Shown here in pieces: positions 1-11,738 of a DNA stretch of 64,000 nt. The DNA is taken from positions 372,001 through 436,000 of the forward strand of contig NZ_JAOWLB010000001.1 of assembly GCF_025751555.1 (NCBI RefSeq). The letters are read 5' to 3'. The stretch comes from Ruegeria aquimaris (GTDB lineage Bacteria > Pseudomonadota > Alphaproteobacteria > Rhodobacterales > Rhodobacteraceae). The position numbers and the translations under genes were made by a program. The notes under the pieces were generated by a model. The model did not search any database and was not told the origin of the DNA. It saw nothing but the letters and a program-made list of their open reading frames with translations. Position 1 is the first letter of the stretch. Each line of letters starts with the position of its first letter.

Positions 1-504
1 GCCGAGGCCGACCGCCTGCGCGCACACTACTGGAGGCAATACGGCACCACGCTGGCCGGGCTGATGCGCGAACACGGGCTAGACCCCGATCCCTATCTGG
101 TGGCGGTGCATGAGGTGGACATGAGCCACATGACCCCGGACGCGGCCCTGGCCAGCCATATCCGCGCCCTGCCCGGGCGCCGTATCGTCTATACCAACGG
201 CTCGGCGCCTTATGCCGAGAGGGTGCTGGCCGCGCGCGGGTTGAGCGGGTTATTCGATGCCATCTATGGTGTGGAACACGCGGGCTACCGGCCCAAGCCC
301 GAGCGCGCTGCATTCGAAGAGGTGTTCACCCGCGACGGGGTGATCCCCGAGCGTGCCGCCATGTTCGAGGACGACCCCCGCAACCTGACCGCCCCGCACC
401 AGATGGGGATGCGCACGGTACATGTGGCCCCCGATCCGCACCCGGCCGAGCATATCCACCACCATACCGACGATCTGACCGCGTTTCTGTCCCGGCTGAC
501 CTGA
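1..504 (+). CDS. Pyrimidine 5'-nucleotidase, HAD superfamily (5' end outside window)
   Basis: The frame is open from the first base of the window, so the true start lies upstream. The visible 167 residues carry the C-terminal half of a HAD phosphatase: a YTNGS motif II (Thr/Ser phosphate-binding loop), a Lys in GYRPKPE (motif III), and the acidic FEDDPRN of motif IV that binds Mg2+. This pattern matches the pyrimidine 5'-nucleotidase (SDT1-like) subfamily, which dephosphorylates UMP/CMP-type nucleotides in the cytoplasm. The DxDxT motif I is not visible because the N-terminus is missing. Substrate is inferred from the family only. Confidence 0.8.
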   Translation, partial: AEADRLRAHYWRQYGTTLAGLMREHGLDPDPYLVAVHEVDMSHMTPDAALASHIRALPGRRIVYTNGSAPYAERVLAARGLSGLFDAIYGVEHAGYRPKPERAAFEEVFTRDGVIPERAAMFEDDPRNLTAPHQMGMRTVHVAPDPHPAEHIHHHTDDLTAFLSRLT

Positions 505-510
505 GGGCAT

Positions 511-2079
511 TCAGTGCCCGTCGCCCAGCACGGGCCGGAAGCCGCCGCTCTCGGGGTCGCGCCGCATCTCGTAATAGAACCAGCGCCTGTGTGCGGGCGC
601 CTTTTCCTTGCGAAAGGCGATCACCGCGTCGCGCCCGTCGGTGCGCAGGTTGATGGCGCCATAAACGCCCACGTTGCGGCGGAACATCTCGTCCAGCAGC
701 TTGCGCTTGGCCGCCCGCATCTCTTTCAGCGCCGCCGCATCCGCCGCCGCGCCCTTGGCCAGCTCGGTCTCGATCCGCCCGTTCAGCCGGTCGAGCGCCG
801 GGCGCAGGTCGTCCCGCTCGCGCTCCCGGGTGGAGCGCAGGAGTTCGGTGGACAGGATCAACGGCCGCGCCCCGGCGCCCGTCTTGCCCAACAGACCCAA
901 CAGGTCGGGGCGCGGATGAACGTGCCCCTCTTCATCGCCCGAGGACACCACATAGGCGGCCGGATGGGCGGCCTGCAAAAACTCCTCGGTCACGTCCGAT
1001 GACCCGTGATGGCAGGTTTTCATCAGATCGTCTCCAAACCGCTCGGCAGCAGCGGCGATGATCTCGGGTCGGGCGATGGCCGCAAGCTCGGCCTCTGTCG
1101 CTGCCAACGGCGTCGAGACCGGCACCCCACCATAGTGCTGCATCAGAAAGCACTCGGCCGAGGTGTTGAGATCGCCTCCGAACAACACGCGGAACCCGTT
1201 GAAATCCAGCCGCAAAAGGACCGAATGGCCGTTCTTGGTTTTGCCGTCATCCATTGACCGCGAGGTGGGTTTGTCACCAAAGGCGCGCAGGCGCGGCTGG
1301 CCTGTTGCATCGGGCTCGACGACCGGACCCAGTGCCTCGATGGTTATCAGCCCGCCATCACCCGGGGCAAAGCCCGGCAGCCAGGCACGCCCATCCTCCT
1401 GCACCGCTTGGGCGGTGGTGAGCGCGGTGACGGGGCCGATCCGGTCCGCCTCCAGCGCGGTCTGCATCAGTTTGGGATAGAGCTTGCGCCCGCGCCGGGC
1501 CGGATCGGAGAGCAGCGTCCGCATCTGTGCGTCGGTCTCAACGATATCGGTCAGGTATCCGCCCTGTTCCGGCCCCAGCAGATCGTCTCCCACCCGTTCG
1601 ACCAACCCGCTGTGATAGACATGCTCGATCCGCAGGCGGCGGTTCTCGAAGATCGGCTGAAAGCCGCGATAATGATCGGCATCGGGGTGTGTCACGATGG
1701 CGGCATGAATCTGGCCCGAATTGTCGAAATCGCGGAATCGCCAGTTCAGAAACCCGTTGGTGTTACGCCCGATCCCGGCGTCGATCACCATCACGCGCGG
1801 CGGGTGATGATGGCCCGGTTCGGTCAGGATACAGGCATCGCCCTGGCCGATATCAAGAAAGATCAGCTCCAGCACACGCTCGTCCTGCAACTCGGCGCGT
1901 TTCATCAGATAGGGTTTCTTGCCGTAACGGACATGGGTCCAGGTGGCATCGACCGGGTCGCGCATGTCGATCCAGTCGCCCCAAAGCACCTGTTTGACCT
2001 TGCGGCGGCTAGTTTTGCCGTTCTTTTCAACATCGCGGTAAAGGTAGCTGACCGGACCGCGCGCATATTTCAGCGTCAT
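511..2079 (-). CDS. ComEC/Rec2-like metallo-beta-lactamase-fold hydrolase with N-terminal SH3-like region
   Basis: A soluble 522-residue protein. About the first 70 residues are basic and resemble a bacterial SH3-like module. The metallo-beta-lactamase fold then begins with FLDIGQGDACIL, followed by the metal motif THPDADHYRG (an HxxxDH-type variant), a GGDLN strand and CHHGSSD, all features of the extracellular domain of ComEC/Rec2. There are no membrane segments, so it is not a DNA-uptake channel. The last 120 residues contain a charged helical stretch. Start ATG 2079 follows GGAGA at good spacing. Its neighbour at 2278 diverges from it across a 198-bp gap. Substrate is unknown; nuclease or phosphodiesterase activity is an inference. 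Confidence 0.75.
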   Translation of the reverse strand: MTLKYARGPVSYLYRDVEKNGKTSRRKVKQVLWGDWIDMRDPVDATWTHVRYGKKPYLMKRAELQDERVLELIFLDIGQGDACILTEPGHHHPPRVMVIDAGIGRNTNGFLNWRFRDFDNSGQIHAAIVTHPDADHYRGFQPIFENRRLRIEHVYHSGLVERVGDDLLGPEQGGYLTDIVETDAQMRTLLSDPARRGRKLYPKLMQTALEADRIGPVTALTTAQAVQEDGRAWLPGFAPGDGGLITIEALGPVVEPDATGQPRLRAFGDKPTSRSMDDGKTKNGHSVLLRLDFNGFRVLFGGDLNTSAECFLMQHYGGVPVSTPLAATEAELAAIARPEIIAAAAERFGDDLMKTCHHGSSDVTEEFLQAAHPAAYVVSSGDEEGHVHPRPDLLGLLGKTGAGARPLILSTELLRSTRERERDDLRPALDRLNGRIETELAKGAAADAAALKEMRAAKRKLLDEMFRRNVGVYGAINLRTDGRDAVIAFRKEKAPAHRRWFYYEMRRDPESGGFRPVLGDGH

Positions 2080-2277
2080 GGGAAATCTCCGTCTTTAATA
2101 CAATTCCCGGATGATAGCACAAAAGCGGATTCGCCGCGCCCCCTGGTTCCAGATACGCCATCAGCGGCACCGCGCCGCAGGGGCTGCGGCATCGCGTTGC
2201 ACTGCGGCAAAAGGTGACCTTTGGACTCAGATTTCGACACCTATCTGCCCTTTGACAGATATCGCAAAGGACCTGAC

Positions 2278-2526
2278 ATGAGCGCCATCGATCTGCCCCG
2301 CAACCTGCCCCTGGGCCAGCGTGTGCTGTTTGCCATCCCCCTGCTGGGCCGCATCGCCAAGGAAGTGACCTATGGCGACAGCGACAACATCTACTACTCC
2401 ATTGCCGCCGGGCTCAGCCTGTGGGGTATCGCGATTCTGCTGTTTGGTATTCCGGGCCTTTACATCCCCGCGCTGGCAATGGTGCCGGTGATCTGGACGC
2501 TCTTGATCCTGATCAGCCGCGGCTGA
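2278..2526 (+). CDS. Small two-helix membrane protein of unknown function
   Basis: An 82-residue protein. The N-terminal half is soluble and amphipathic; two hydrophobic segments at about residues 41-58 and 60-78 should form a membrane hairpin. ATG 2278 is preferred to the upstream TTG at 2221 because AAAGGA stands just upstream at suitable spacing. It lies between the divergent MBL-fold gene and the UbiH-type hydroxylase. I recognise no family. Confidence 0.6.
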   Translation: MSAIDLPRNLPLGQRVLFAIPLLGRIAKEVTYGDSDNIYYSIAAGLSLWGIAILLFGIPGLYIPALAMVPVIWTLLILISRG

Positions 2527-2601
2527 GCCCACGGACAGGATGTCGCTTGGCAACCTGCCGCGATCCGGCATAGGGTGCCGCGCAACAGACGGAGCCTGCC
2601 C

Positions 2602-3798
2602 ATGCACGAGAGCTGCGACATCCTGATTTCCGGCGGCGGCATCGCCGGGCTGACCGCTGCGGCGGCTTTTGGCAGCGCCGGGTTCCGGGTGATCTGCGTC
2701 GATCCGGCCCCGCCGGTGACCGAGCGCGACGTGGACGGATCGGACCTGCGCACCACCGCCTTTCTGCAACCGGCGCAGGTGCTGCTGGACAATTGCGGCC
2801 TCTGGGCCCGGCTGGCCGATCATGCCGCCCCCTTGCAGATCATGCGCATCGTCGATGCGGGCGGCGAGGTGCCCGAACCCCGCGTGGTGCGCGATTTCAA
2901 TGCCGCCGACCTGAGCGACAAGCCCTTTGGCTGGAACCTGCCCAACTGGCTGCTGCGGCGCGAGATGGTGGCGCGGCTGGCCGAACTGCCCAATGTGGAT
3001 TTCCGCCCTGGCACCGCCACCACCAGCCTTTTCACCCGCACCGCCGAGGCACGGGTAGGACTGAGCGACGGATCCCGTGTGACCTGCAAGCTGGTGCTGG
3101 CCGCCGACGGGCGCAACTCGCCCATGCGCGAGGCGGCGGGAATAGGGGTCAAAACCACCCGCTATGGGCAAAAGGCGCTGGCCTTTGCCGTCACCCACCC
3201 GATTGCGCATCAGAATGTCTCGACCGAGATCCACCGGTCCGGCGGGCCCTTCACGCTGGTACCCTTGCCCGACTGGCAGGGGCAGCCCTCGTCCGCCGTG
3301 GTGTGGATGGAACGCGGGCCAAAGGCGCTGGAACTGCTGGAGATGGCGCCCGAAACGTTTGAGGCGGCAATGACGGAACGGTCCTGCGGCCTCTTCGGGC
3401 CACTGAAACTGGCCTCGCGACGTACTATCTGGCCGATCATCAGCCAGCGGGCCGAGCGCCTGGCGGGTGAGCGCATCGCGCTGATGGCCGAGGCCGCGCA
3501 TGTGGTGCCGCCGATCGGCGCCCAAGGGTTGAACATGTCGCTGGGTGACCTGCGCACATTGCTGGAACTGGCGCAGGCCCGACCCGAGGACTTGGGCGAT
3601 GCGCAGATGCTGGCCGCCTATCACAAGGCGCGTCATGCCGAGATCGAGCTGCGCGTGAAGGGGATAGACCTGCTCAATCGCGCTTCGATGGTCGAGGTGC
3701 GCCCCTTGCGGGACGCGCGCGCGATGGGGCTGAACGCGCTCTACTCGCTGGCACCAGTACGCCGGACCCTGATGCAGATGGGTCTGGGCGTGAGGTGA
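2602..3798 (+). CDS. UbiH/UbiF/COQ6-family FAD-dependent aromatic hydroxylase
   Basis: A flavoprotein monooxygenase, probably for ring hydroxylation in ubiquinone biosynthesis. Visible motifs: the N-terminal Rossmann FAD fingerprint GGGIAGL (around residue 10), the DG motif AADGRNSPMR near the middle, and the second FAD/ribityl motif PPIGAQGLNMSLGD near residue 305. Length (398 aa) fits the UbiH/UbiF/COQ6 family. ATG 2602 is chosen because it directly precedes the FAD fingerprint. Which ring carbon is hydroxylated cannot be read from the sequence. It converges with the aminotransferase gene across a repeat element. Confidence 0.85.
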   Translation: MHESCDILISGGGIAGLTAAAAFGSAGFRVICVDPAPPVTERDVDGSDLRTTAFLQPAQVLLDNCGLWARLADHAAPLQIMRIVDAGGEVPEPRVVRDFNAADLSDKPFGWNLPNWLLRREMVARLAELPNVDFRPGTATTSLFTRTAEARVGLSDGSRVTCKLVLAADGRNSPMREAAGIGVKTTRYGQKALAFAVTHPIAHQNVSTEIHRSGGPFTLVPLPDWQGQPSSAVVWMERGPKALELLEMAPETFEAAMTERSCGLFGPLKLASRRTIWPIISQRAERLAGERIALMAEAAHVVPPIGAQGLNMSLGDLRTLLELAQARPEDLGDAQMLAAYHKARHAEIELRVKGIDLLNRASMVEVRPLRDARAMGLNALYSLAPVRRTLMQMGLGVR

Positions 3799-3800
3799 GC

Positions 3801-3852
3801 CCCGGGGCGCTGCCCCGGACCCCAGAGTATTTCCGACCAGAAAGAAACCAGG
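3801..3852 (-). repeat. Dispersed intergenic element, short form (copy 1)
   Basis: Lies between two convergent genes. Read on the minus strand it has a CTTTCTGG box, AAATACTC, a short TC-containing spacer, then a GGGGC-AGC-GCCCC hairpin that adjoins the stop of the plus-strand hydroxylase. Related copies recur throughout the window. Confidence 0.75.
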
Positions 3853-3853
3853 C

Positions 3854-4981
3854 TCAGAGCACCTGGTCGAGTACGCGTTTCAGCCGGGCAATGGTGCCCT
3901 CGACATCGTAAAGCTTGTCGAGACCAAAAAGACCCAGCCGGAAGGTGCGGAAATCGGCCGGTTCGTCGCATTGCAACGGTACCCCGGCGGCGATCTGCAT
4001 GCCCAAGGCTGCGAATTTCTTGCCGTTCTGGATATCGGGGTCGCTGGTATAGCTCACCACCACGCCCGGTGCGCCAAAGCCTTCGGCGGCGACCGAAACG
4101 ATGCCCTTGGCCTTGAGCAGCGCGCGCACCCCGTTGCCCAGCGCCCACTGCGCCTCGCGCAGTTTGTCGAAGCCATAGTCGCGGGTCTCGGCCATGGTAT
4201 CGCGGAAGGCGCGCAGCGCGTCGGTGGGCATGGTGGCGTGATAGGCGTGGCCGCCACCTTCATAGGCCTTCATGATGTCGCGCCATTTCTTCAGGTCGAT
4301 GGCGAAACTGTCCGACTGCGTCTCGGCCAGCCGCGCCTCGCCCCGCTCGGACAGCATCACCAATCCGGCGCAGGGCGAAGCGCTCCAGCCCTTTTGCGGG
4401 GCCGAGATCAGCACGTCGACACCGGTCGCCTTCATGTCGACCCAGACGCAGCCCGAGGCGATACAATCGAGCACCATCAGCGCGCCCACCTCATGCGCGG
4501 CGGTCGCCATGGCGGTGATGTAGTCATCGGGCAGGATCACCCCGGCGGCGGTTTCCACATGCGGGGCAAAGACCACATCGGGTTTCTGCTCGCGGATGGC
4601 CGCCACCACATCCTCGATCGGGGCGGGTGCGAACGGCGCGGTGCTTTCATTACCGCTGCGGCGGGCCTTCATCACCGTTGTCTCGGCGGTCAATCCGCCG
4701 GTTTCGATGATCTGGCTCCAGCGATAGGAGAACCAGCCGTTGCGCACCACCAGCACGCGGGCACCGCGCGCGAACTGGCGCGCGACCGCCTCCATCGCAT
4801 AGGTACCACCACCCGGGATGATGGCGACGCCATCGGCATTGTAGACCCCGCGCAACATCTCCGAGATGTCACGCATCACCTGCTGAAAACTGGCCGACAT
4901 ATGGTTGAGCGAGCGGTCGGTAAAAACGACCGAGAACTCTTCGAGCCCGTCGGGATCGACGGTATCAAGCAGGGCGGGCAT
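3854..4981 (-). CDS. Pyridoxal-phosphate aminotransferase, class V
   Basis: A 375-residue fold-type I aminotransferase of the alanine/serine-glyoxylate and phosphoserine type. The PGGGTYAMEA stretch near residue 65 forms the phosphate loop, and the Schiff-base lysine is in SAPQKGWSASPCAG in the middle of the protein. ATG 4981 is chosen because AGAAGG lies 8 bases upstream; an ATG at 4987 and a TTG at 5008 are also in frame. A role in glyoxylate or serine metabolism is family-level inference; no neighbour narrows it. Confidence 0.8.
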   Translation of the reverse strand: MPALLDTVDPDGLEEFSVVFTDRSLNHMSASFQQVMRDISEMLRGVYNADGVAIIPGGGTYAMEAVARQFARGARVLVVRNGWFSYRWSQIIETGGLTAETTVMKARRSGNESTAPFAPAPIEDVVAAIREQKPDVVFAPHVETAAGVILPDDYITAMATAAHEVGALMVLDCIASGCVWVDMKATGVDVLISAPQKGWSASPCAGLVMLSERGEARLAETQSDSFAIDLKKWRDIMKAYEGGGHAYHATMPTDALRAFRDTMAETRDYGFDKLREAQWALGNGVRALLKAKGIVSVAAEGFGAPGVVVSYTSDPDIQNGKKFAALGMQIAAGVPLQCDEPADFRTFRLGLFGLDKLYDVEGTIARLKRVLDQVL

Positions 4982-5049
4982 GGGCATATCCTTCTGAGGT
5001 TTGCCCAAAGACTACCCGCCCCGGCCCCAAGGTAAAGGGGCCAATTCAC

Positions 5050-5115
5050 CTTCATTCCGCGGCAAGTACTCCGGGGTGAATTGGCCGCAGGCCAAGAGGG
5101 GCAGAGCCCCTCCCC
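5050..5115 (+). repeat. Dispersed intergenic element, long form (copy 2)
   Basis: Contains TTCATTCCGC, GTACTCCGGGG, a TTGGCC-GCA-GGCCAA hairpin, then GGGGC-AGA-GCCCC next to the hutU stop codon. Bases 5073-5100 are identical to 44682-44709 in copy 6. The left flank (5038-5050) also carries an inverted copy of the GGTGAATTGGCC motif. Confidence 0.75.
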
Positions 5116-5117
5116 CG

Positions 5118-6793
<1,676 letters not shown>

Positions 6794-6797
<4 letters not shown>

Positions 6798-7573
6798 GCC
6801 GGCCTCCATTCTGTGAGCAGGGTCAGGATCTGGGAAAGGTGGGTGCGCAGGCGGTCTGCGCGATCGGGCAGATAGGTCCAGGGCGCGGCCTCGGTCATAT
6901 AGGTGGATTGCGCCAGCTCCATCTGAATGGCGTGTTGCCCCTCGGCCGGACGGCCATAGTGGCGGGTGGTCCAGCCGCCCTTGAAGCGGCCGTTGAGGAT
7001 ATGGGTGTAACCCTCTGCACTAGAGCAGATTTCCAGAACGCCGCCTTCGATCTCCGCAGCGCAGGTTGTGCCCTCATTCGTACCGATGTTGAAGTCGGGC
7101 AAGGTGTCCTCGAACAGGAACGGGATACGGCTGCGGATCGAGTGGCAGTCGTAGAGCACCGCAAATCCGTGAATCGCGCGCGCCCGCTCCATCTCGGTCG
7201 CCAGCGCCGCATGGTAGGGCGCGTGCCAGGTGTCGCGGCGGTGGGCGATCTCGGCGGCGTCGGGTTCCTGTCCCGCGCGCCAGATCGGGTGTCCATCGAA
7301 ATCGGTCAGCGGGCAAAGCGTGGTGGTGTTCTGCCCAGGATAGAGGCTGACCCCCTCAGGGTCGCGGTTCACGTCGATCACATAGCGATGCACGGTGGTG
7401 CGCACCATCGTTGCCGGGACCAACCCCGTGTAGAGGTCGTGAATGTGCCAATCGGTATCGGCCAGCGCGCGGCCGGTCTCGTTCAGCCGTCCGGCAATGC
7501 CGTCGGGCAGATCGGTGCCGGTATGCGGCAGGCCCAGCACCAGCGGGCTGTCGGCGCGGCTAACCTCGATCAT
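6794..7573 (-). CDS. hutG: N-formylglutamate deformylase
   Basis: Hydrolyses N-formylglutamate to glutamate and formate, the last step of the five-step histidine route. The 259-residue protein has PHTGTDLP near the N-terminus and DCHSIRS in the middle, characteristic of the FGase family and including putative metal ligands. The start is ATG 7573, overlapping the hutH stop (ATGA) with GGAGG upstream; a longer in-frame reading into hutH is a shadow. Presence of hutF in the same locus agrees with the formylglutamate branch rather than direct formiminoglutamase. Confidence 0.95.
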
Positions 7574-9093
7574 GCCGCCACCTCCATCCCGGCCACGCGG
7601 GCGATATCGCCGTCCCGCACCATGGCGGCGGCGGCCTCGATATCGGGGGCAAGGTAGCGGTCCTCGGCCAGCGTCGGCACATGGGCGCGCAGATGGGCGA
7701 TCACTGCCTGCAACCGCTCCGACGTGACCAGCGGCGCGCGCGCTTCGATCCCCTGCGCAGCGCACAGCAGCTCCACCCCCAGGATCACCGACAGGTTGTC
7801 GGTCATCCGCCGCAGCCGCAGCGCACCATGGGCGGCCATGCTGACGTGATCCTCCTGGTTGGCTGAGGTCGGGGTCGAATCGGTCACGCAAGGATTGGCC
7901 AGGTGCTTGTTCTCGCTCATCAGCGCAGCCGTCGTCACCTCGGCGATCATGAAGCCCGAGTTCAGGCCCGGATCGGGCGTCAGGAATGGCGGCAGGTCAT
8001 GGCTCAGCGTCGGGTCGACCATCAGCGCCACCCGGCGCTGCGCAATGGCGCCGATCTCGGCCACGGCCAAAGCGATCTGGTCGGCGGCAAAGCCCACGTA
8101 TTCGGCGTGGAAATTGCCGCCCGAGACGATCTCGCCCCGCTCGACCAGAACCAGCGGGTTATCGGTGACGGCATTGGCCTCGATCTCCAGCGTGCGCGCC
8201 GCCATGCGCAGCACGTCCAGCGCCGCGCCCACGACCTGCGGCTGGCAGCGGATGCAATAGGGATCCTGCACGCGGGTGTCGCCCTCGCGATGGCTTTCGC
8301 GGATTTCCGAACCTTTCATCAGCTTGCGCATCCCGCGCGCCACGTCGATCTGGCCCGCATGACCACGGAGCGAATGGATCTCAGGCACCAAAGGCGCGGT
8401 CGAGCCCATGATTGCATCGGTCGACAGCGCGGCGATGACCATCGACGCCTCAGCCATGCGCCAGGCGTCGAACAGGCCCGCCAGCGCGTTGGCGGTGGAA
8501 AACTGGGTGCCGTTGATCAGGCCCAATCCCTCTTTCGGGCCCAGCACGACCGGGGTCAGCCCGGCCTCGGCCAGCGCCTTGTCCGCAGGCATGCGGCGGC
8601 CCTGGAACATCGCCTCTCCGGCACCGATCATCGCCGCCGTCATATGCGCCAGCGGCGCCAGATCGCCCGAGGCCCCGACCGAGCCCTGTTCCGGCACCAC
8701 CGGGATCACGCCGCGCTCCAGCATCGCCTCGATCAGCTCGATCACCTGCCAGCGCACGCCCGAGGCGCCCCGGCCCAGCGACAGCAGCTTCAGCACCATC
8801 ATCAGACGGGTGCGCGCTTCGGAAAGCGGCTGGCCGACGCCGCAGCAATGGCTGAGGATCAGGTTGCGTTGCAGGGTGGCGGTATCCTTGGCCGCGATCT
8901 TGGTCGAGGCGAGCTTTCCGAAACCGGTGTTGATGCCATAGACGGCCGCCTCTCCCGCAGCGGCCTTGGCCACCATGGCGGCGGCGGCATCGACGCCCGC
9001 GCGCGCAGACGGATCCAGCCGGACGGGCGCGCCGGTACGATAGATGGTGCGGAGCGTGGCCAGGTCGGTGGACCCGGGGCTAAGCGAGATCAT
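7570..9093 (-). CDS. hutH: Histidine ammonia-lyase (histidase)
   Basis: First step of histidine degradation: eliminates ammonia from L-histidine to give urocanate. The Ala-Ser-Gly triad that cyclises to the MIO cofactor is at residues 141-143 in [15 protein letters not shown]. The NTGFGK signature is near residue 55 and [11 protein letters not shown] follows the triad. Length 507 is normal. ATG 9093 directly follows the hutI stop (TGAATG), and its own stop overlaps hutG, so the genes form a tightly packed operon. Confidence 0.97.
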   Translation of the reverse strand: MISLSPGSTDLATLRTIYRTGAPVRLDPSARAGVDAAAAMVAKAAAGEAAVYGINTGFGKLASTKIAAKDTATLQRNLILSHCCGVGQPLSEARTRLMMVLKLLSLGRGASGVRWQVIELIEAMLERGVIPVVPEQGSVGASGDLAPLAHMTAAMIGAGEAMFQGRRMPADKALAEAGLTPVVLGPKEGLGLINGTQFSTANALAGLFDAWRMAEASMVIAALSTDAIMGSTAPLVPEIHSLRGHAGQIDVARGMRKLMKGSEIRESHREGDTRVQDPYCIRCQPQVVGAALDVLRMAARTLEIEANAVTDNPLVLVERGEIVSGGNFHAEYVGFAADQIALAVAEIGAIAQRRVALMVDPTLSHDLPPFLTPDPGLNSGFMIAEVTTAALMSENKHLANPCVTDSTPTSANQEDHVSMAAHGALRLRRMTDNLSVILGVELLCAAQGIEARAPLVTSERLQAVIAHLRAHVPTLAEDRYLAPDIEAAAAMVRDGDIARVAGMEVAA

Positions 9094-10296
9094 TCAGAGC
9101 TCTCCGATAAGTCGTTCGTTCAGGGGGTTGAAGCCGATGCGATAGGCCAGTTCGGCCGGGGTCTCGACATCCCAGATGGCAAGATCGGCGCGCAGGCCCG
9201 GCGCGATCCTGCCCCGGTCGTCCAGGCCCAGCGCCTGGGCGGCGTGACAGGTCACGCCCGCCAGCGCCTCGGCCGGGGACATGCGGAACAGGGTGCAGCC
9301 CATGTTCATGGTCAAGAGCAGCGAGGTCAGCGGCGACGAGCCGGGATTGCAATCGGTCGCCAGCGCCATCGGCAGGCCATGGGCACGGAACTGCGCGATG
9401 GGCGGCTGTTGCGTTTCCCGGATCGTGTAAAAGGCACCGGGCAGGATCACCGCGACCGAGCCGCTTGCAGCCAGCGCTTGGGCGTCCTCTTCGGTGGCGT
9501 ATTCCACGTGATCGACCGACAGCGCGCCATAGCGCGCGGCCAGCTGCGTGCCGCCCAGATGGCTCAGCTGTTCGGCATGCAGCTTGACCGGCAGGCCCAG
9601 TTCGGCAGCCACCCGGAACACGCGCTCGATCTGCGCCGGCGAAAAGGCGATGCCCTCACAGAACCCGTCCACCGCATCGACCAGCCCCTCGGCATGAGCC
9701 GCGCGGAGGGCGGGAATGCAGACCTCGTCGATATAGGCGTCATCGCGGCCCTTGTATTCGGGCGGTGTCGCATGGGCGCCCAGAAAGGTGGTGCGCACCG
9801 TCACCCGGCGCTGCTGGCCCAACGCGCGGGCCGCGCGCAGCATGGCCAGTTCGGTTTCCTGATCCAGCCCGTAACCCGACTTGATCTCGACGGTCCCTGC
9901 CCCTTCGGCAATCAGCGTATCCAGACGCGGCAGCGCCCCGGTCATCAGCGCTTCGGCGCTGGCCGCGCGGGTGGCGCGCACGGTCGAAACGATACCGCCC
10001 CCGGCGCGCGCGACCTCTTCATAAGTGGCACCGTTCAGCCGCATCTCGAACTCGGCGGCACGGTTACCGCCGAACACCAGATGGGTGTGGCAGTCGATCA
10101 GCGCCGGTGTCACCAGCCGCCCGCCGAGGTCACGCCGAGGCAGATCGGCAGGCAGAGCAGCCCCCTGCTCCAGGACCTCGGCGATTCGTCCTCCGCGCAC
10201 CGCCAGCGCCCCGCGCCGCAGACCGTAACCCGCTGATCCTTCGGTCATTGTCGCCAAATGGGCGTTGCTCAGTAGATAATCCATCCTGTCGCCCAT
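9094..10296 (-). CDS. hutI: Imidazolonepropionase
   Basis: Third step of histidine degradation: opens the ring of 4-imidazolone-5-propionate to formiminoglutamate. An amidohydrolase-fold enzyme of about 400 residues; the metal-binding [10 protein letters not shown] motif is near residue 70 and [10 protein letters not shown] and TDCNPGSSP follow in order. ATG 10296 has AGGAG upstream at a longish 11-base spacing; ATG 10284 is a credible alternative and gives the more usual MDYLL start. First gene of the leftward hut operon, facing hutF. Confidence 0.95.
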   Translation of the reverse strand: MGDRMDYLLSNAHLATMTEGSAGYGLRRGALAVRGGRIAEVLEQGAALPADLPRRDLGGRLVTPALIDCHTHLVFGGNRAAEFEMRLNGATYEEVARAGGGIVSTVRATRAASAEALMTGALPRLDTLIAEGAGTVEIKSGYGLDQETELAMLRAARALGQQRRVTVRTTFLGAHATPPEYKGRDDAYIDEVCIPALRAAHAEGLVDAVDGFCEGIAFSPAQIERVFRVAAELGLPVKLHAEQLSHLGGTQLAARYGALSVDHVEYATEEDAQALAASGSVAVILPGAFYTIRETQQPPIAQFRAHGLPMALATDCNPGSSPLTSLLLTMNMGCTLFRMSPAEALAGVTCHAAQALGLDDRGRIAPGLRADLAIWDVETPAELAYRIGFNPLNERLIGEL

Positions 10297-10347
10297 CCGC
10301 GTCACATCTCCTCTTGCTGGCGGGTAACGTATGTGAGTAATACTATT

Positions 10348-10359
10348 ATGTCTAGACAT
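10348..10359. promoter_or_regulatory. Perfect 12-bp palindrome between hutI and hutF, candidate HutC operator
   Basis: ATGTCTAGACAT reads the same on both strands. It stands between the divergent hutI and hutF starts, 11 bases before the hutF ATG. GntR/HutC repressors bind short palindromes of this kind, and hutC is encoded in the same locus, so it is the best candidate operator for both transcripts. Binding is inferred. Confidence 0.6.
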
Positions 10360-10370
10360 TAGAGGAGCAC

Positions 10371-11738
10371 ATGCAGAGGATTTTCGCGCGCCGCGCCCGC
10401 ACCGCCGAAGGCTGGCAAACAGATGTCGCCGTCACCGTCGAAGACGGCCGGATCACTGCTGTCACAGAGGGGCAAAGCCCGCTGTCCGGCGACGTCCAGG
10501 TCGACACGTTGTTGCCCGCCCTGGGCAACCTGCATTCCCACACATTCCAACGGGCGATGGCCGGCATGACCGAGCATCGCGCCGCCGGACAGGACAGTTT
10601 CTGGACCTGGCGCAGCCTGATGTACCGTTTTGTCGATCAACTGACGCCCGAGGATTACGAGGCGATCGCGGCGCTCACCTTCATGGAGATGATGGAGGCA
10701 GGATATGCCTCGGTCGGCGAGTTCCACTATGTCCACCACACATCGGGCGGCACCCCATATGGGCGCCTGACCGAGCTGAGCGACCGGGTCTTTGCCGCCG
10801 CCGCCGGAACCGGCATCGGGCTCACCCATCTGCCGGTGCTCTACAGCTGCGGCGGCGCGGGCGAACAGCCGCTGGCCGGTGGCCAGCTCCGCTTTGGCAA
10901 CGATATCGAACGGTTTGCCACCCTTGTCACCCAGGCTCGGGCGCACGCCGCCCGCGCCCTGCCCTCCGATGCCCGCGTCGGCGTCGCGCCGCACTCGCTG
11001 CGCGCGATCCGCCCGGCTGATCTGGACGAGGCCGTCGCACTGGCCGAGGGCAATCCGATCCATATCCATATCGCCGAACAGCCCCGCGAGGTCGAAGAGA
11101 TCACCGCCTGGCTCAGCGCGCGCCCGGTCGACTGGCTGCTTGCCCATGCCGAGGTCGACGCGCAATGGTGCCTGATTCACGCCACCCATATGACCGAGAC
11201 CGAAACCGTGGCAATGGCGCGGTCCGGCGCGGTCGCTGGCCTCTGCCCGATCACCGAGGCGAACCTGGGCGACGGCCCGTTCAACGGGCCGCTCTACCTG
11301 CAAAACGGCGGCGCCTTTGGGGTCGGATCGGATTCCAACGTCCGCATCGCTCTGGGCGAAGAGCTGCGCATGCTCGAATATTCACAGCGCCTGCATCACT
11401 TGCAACGCAATGTGATGATCGCCGGAGAAGGCTCGGTCGGCGCTGCGCTCTACCTGCGCGCGGCCTCTGGCGGGGCGCGGGCACTGGGCCGGAACTCAGG
11501 CCGAATCGTGCCCGGCGCGCTGGCGGATCTGGTCGCCATCGACACCAGTTGCCCGGCGCTATGCCCGCTTGACGGCGACGCGGTGCTGGACGGGCTCTGT
11601 TTTTCGGCACCCGACAGGATCGTCACCGACCTGTGGTCGGCCGGACGGCACCGGGTCAGGTCCGGCAGACATGTTGAGCACGATCTGATCGTTCGGACCT
11701 ATCAGACCCGGCTTCGGGCACTTCTGACGCGCATTTGA
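10371..11738 (+). CDS. hutF: Formimidoylglutamate deiminase
   Basis: Fourth step of the histidine pathway: deaminates N-formimino-L-glutamate to N-formyl-L-glutamate, the substrate of HutG. A 455-residue amidohydrolase; metal-binding [10 protein letters not shown] lies near residue 55, IHIHIAEQ in the middle, and a SDSNV motif towards the C-terminus. ATG 10371 is preceded by AGAGGAG. It is transcribed divergently from hutI and followed by hutC, probably as one transcript. Its stop codon sits inside an 11-bp inverted repeat. Confidence 0.95.
   Translation: MQRIFARRARTAEGWQTDVAVTVEDGRITAVTEGQSPLSGDVQVDTLLPALGNLHSHTFQRAMAGMTEHRAAGQDSFWTWRSLMYRFVDQLTPEDYEAIAALTFMEMMEAGYASVGEFHYVHHTSGGTPYGRLTELSDRVFAAAAGTGIGLTHLPVLYSCGGAGEQPLAGGQLRFGNDIERFATLVTQARAHAARALPSDARVGVAPHSLRAIRPADLDEAVALAEGNPIHIHIAEQPREVEEITAWLSARPVDWLLAHAEVDAQWCLIHATHMTETETVAMARSGAVAGLCPITEANLGDGPFNGPLYLQNGGAFGVGSDSNVRIALGEELRMLEYSQRLHHLQRNVMIAGEGSVGAALYLRAASGGARALGRNSGRIVPGALADLVAIDTSCPALCPLDGDAVLDGLCFSAPDRIVTDLWSAGRHRVRSGRHVEHDLIVRTYQTRLRALLTRI

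Noticed and set aside
7903-10236. Long open frame on the plus strand opposite hutH/hutI
   Set aside because: It is antisense to two clear, motif-complete enzymes and is rich in Arg, Gln, His and Ala, as expected of a high-GC shadow frame.
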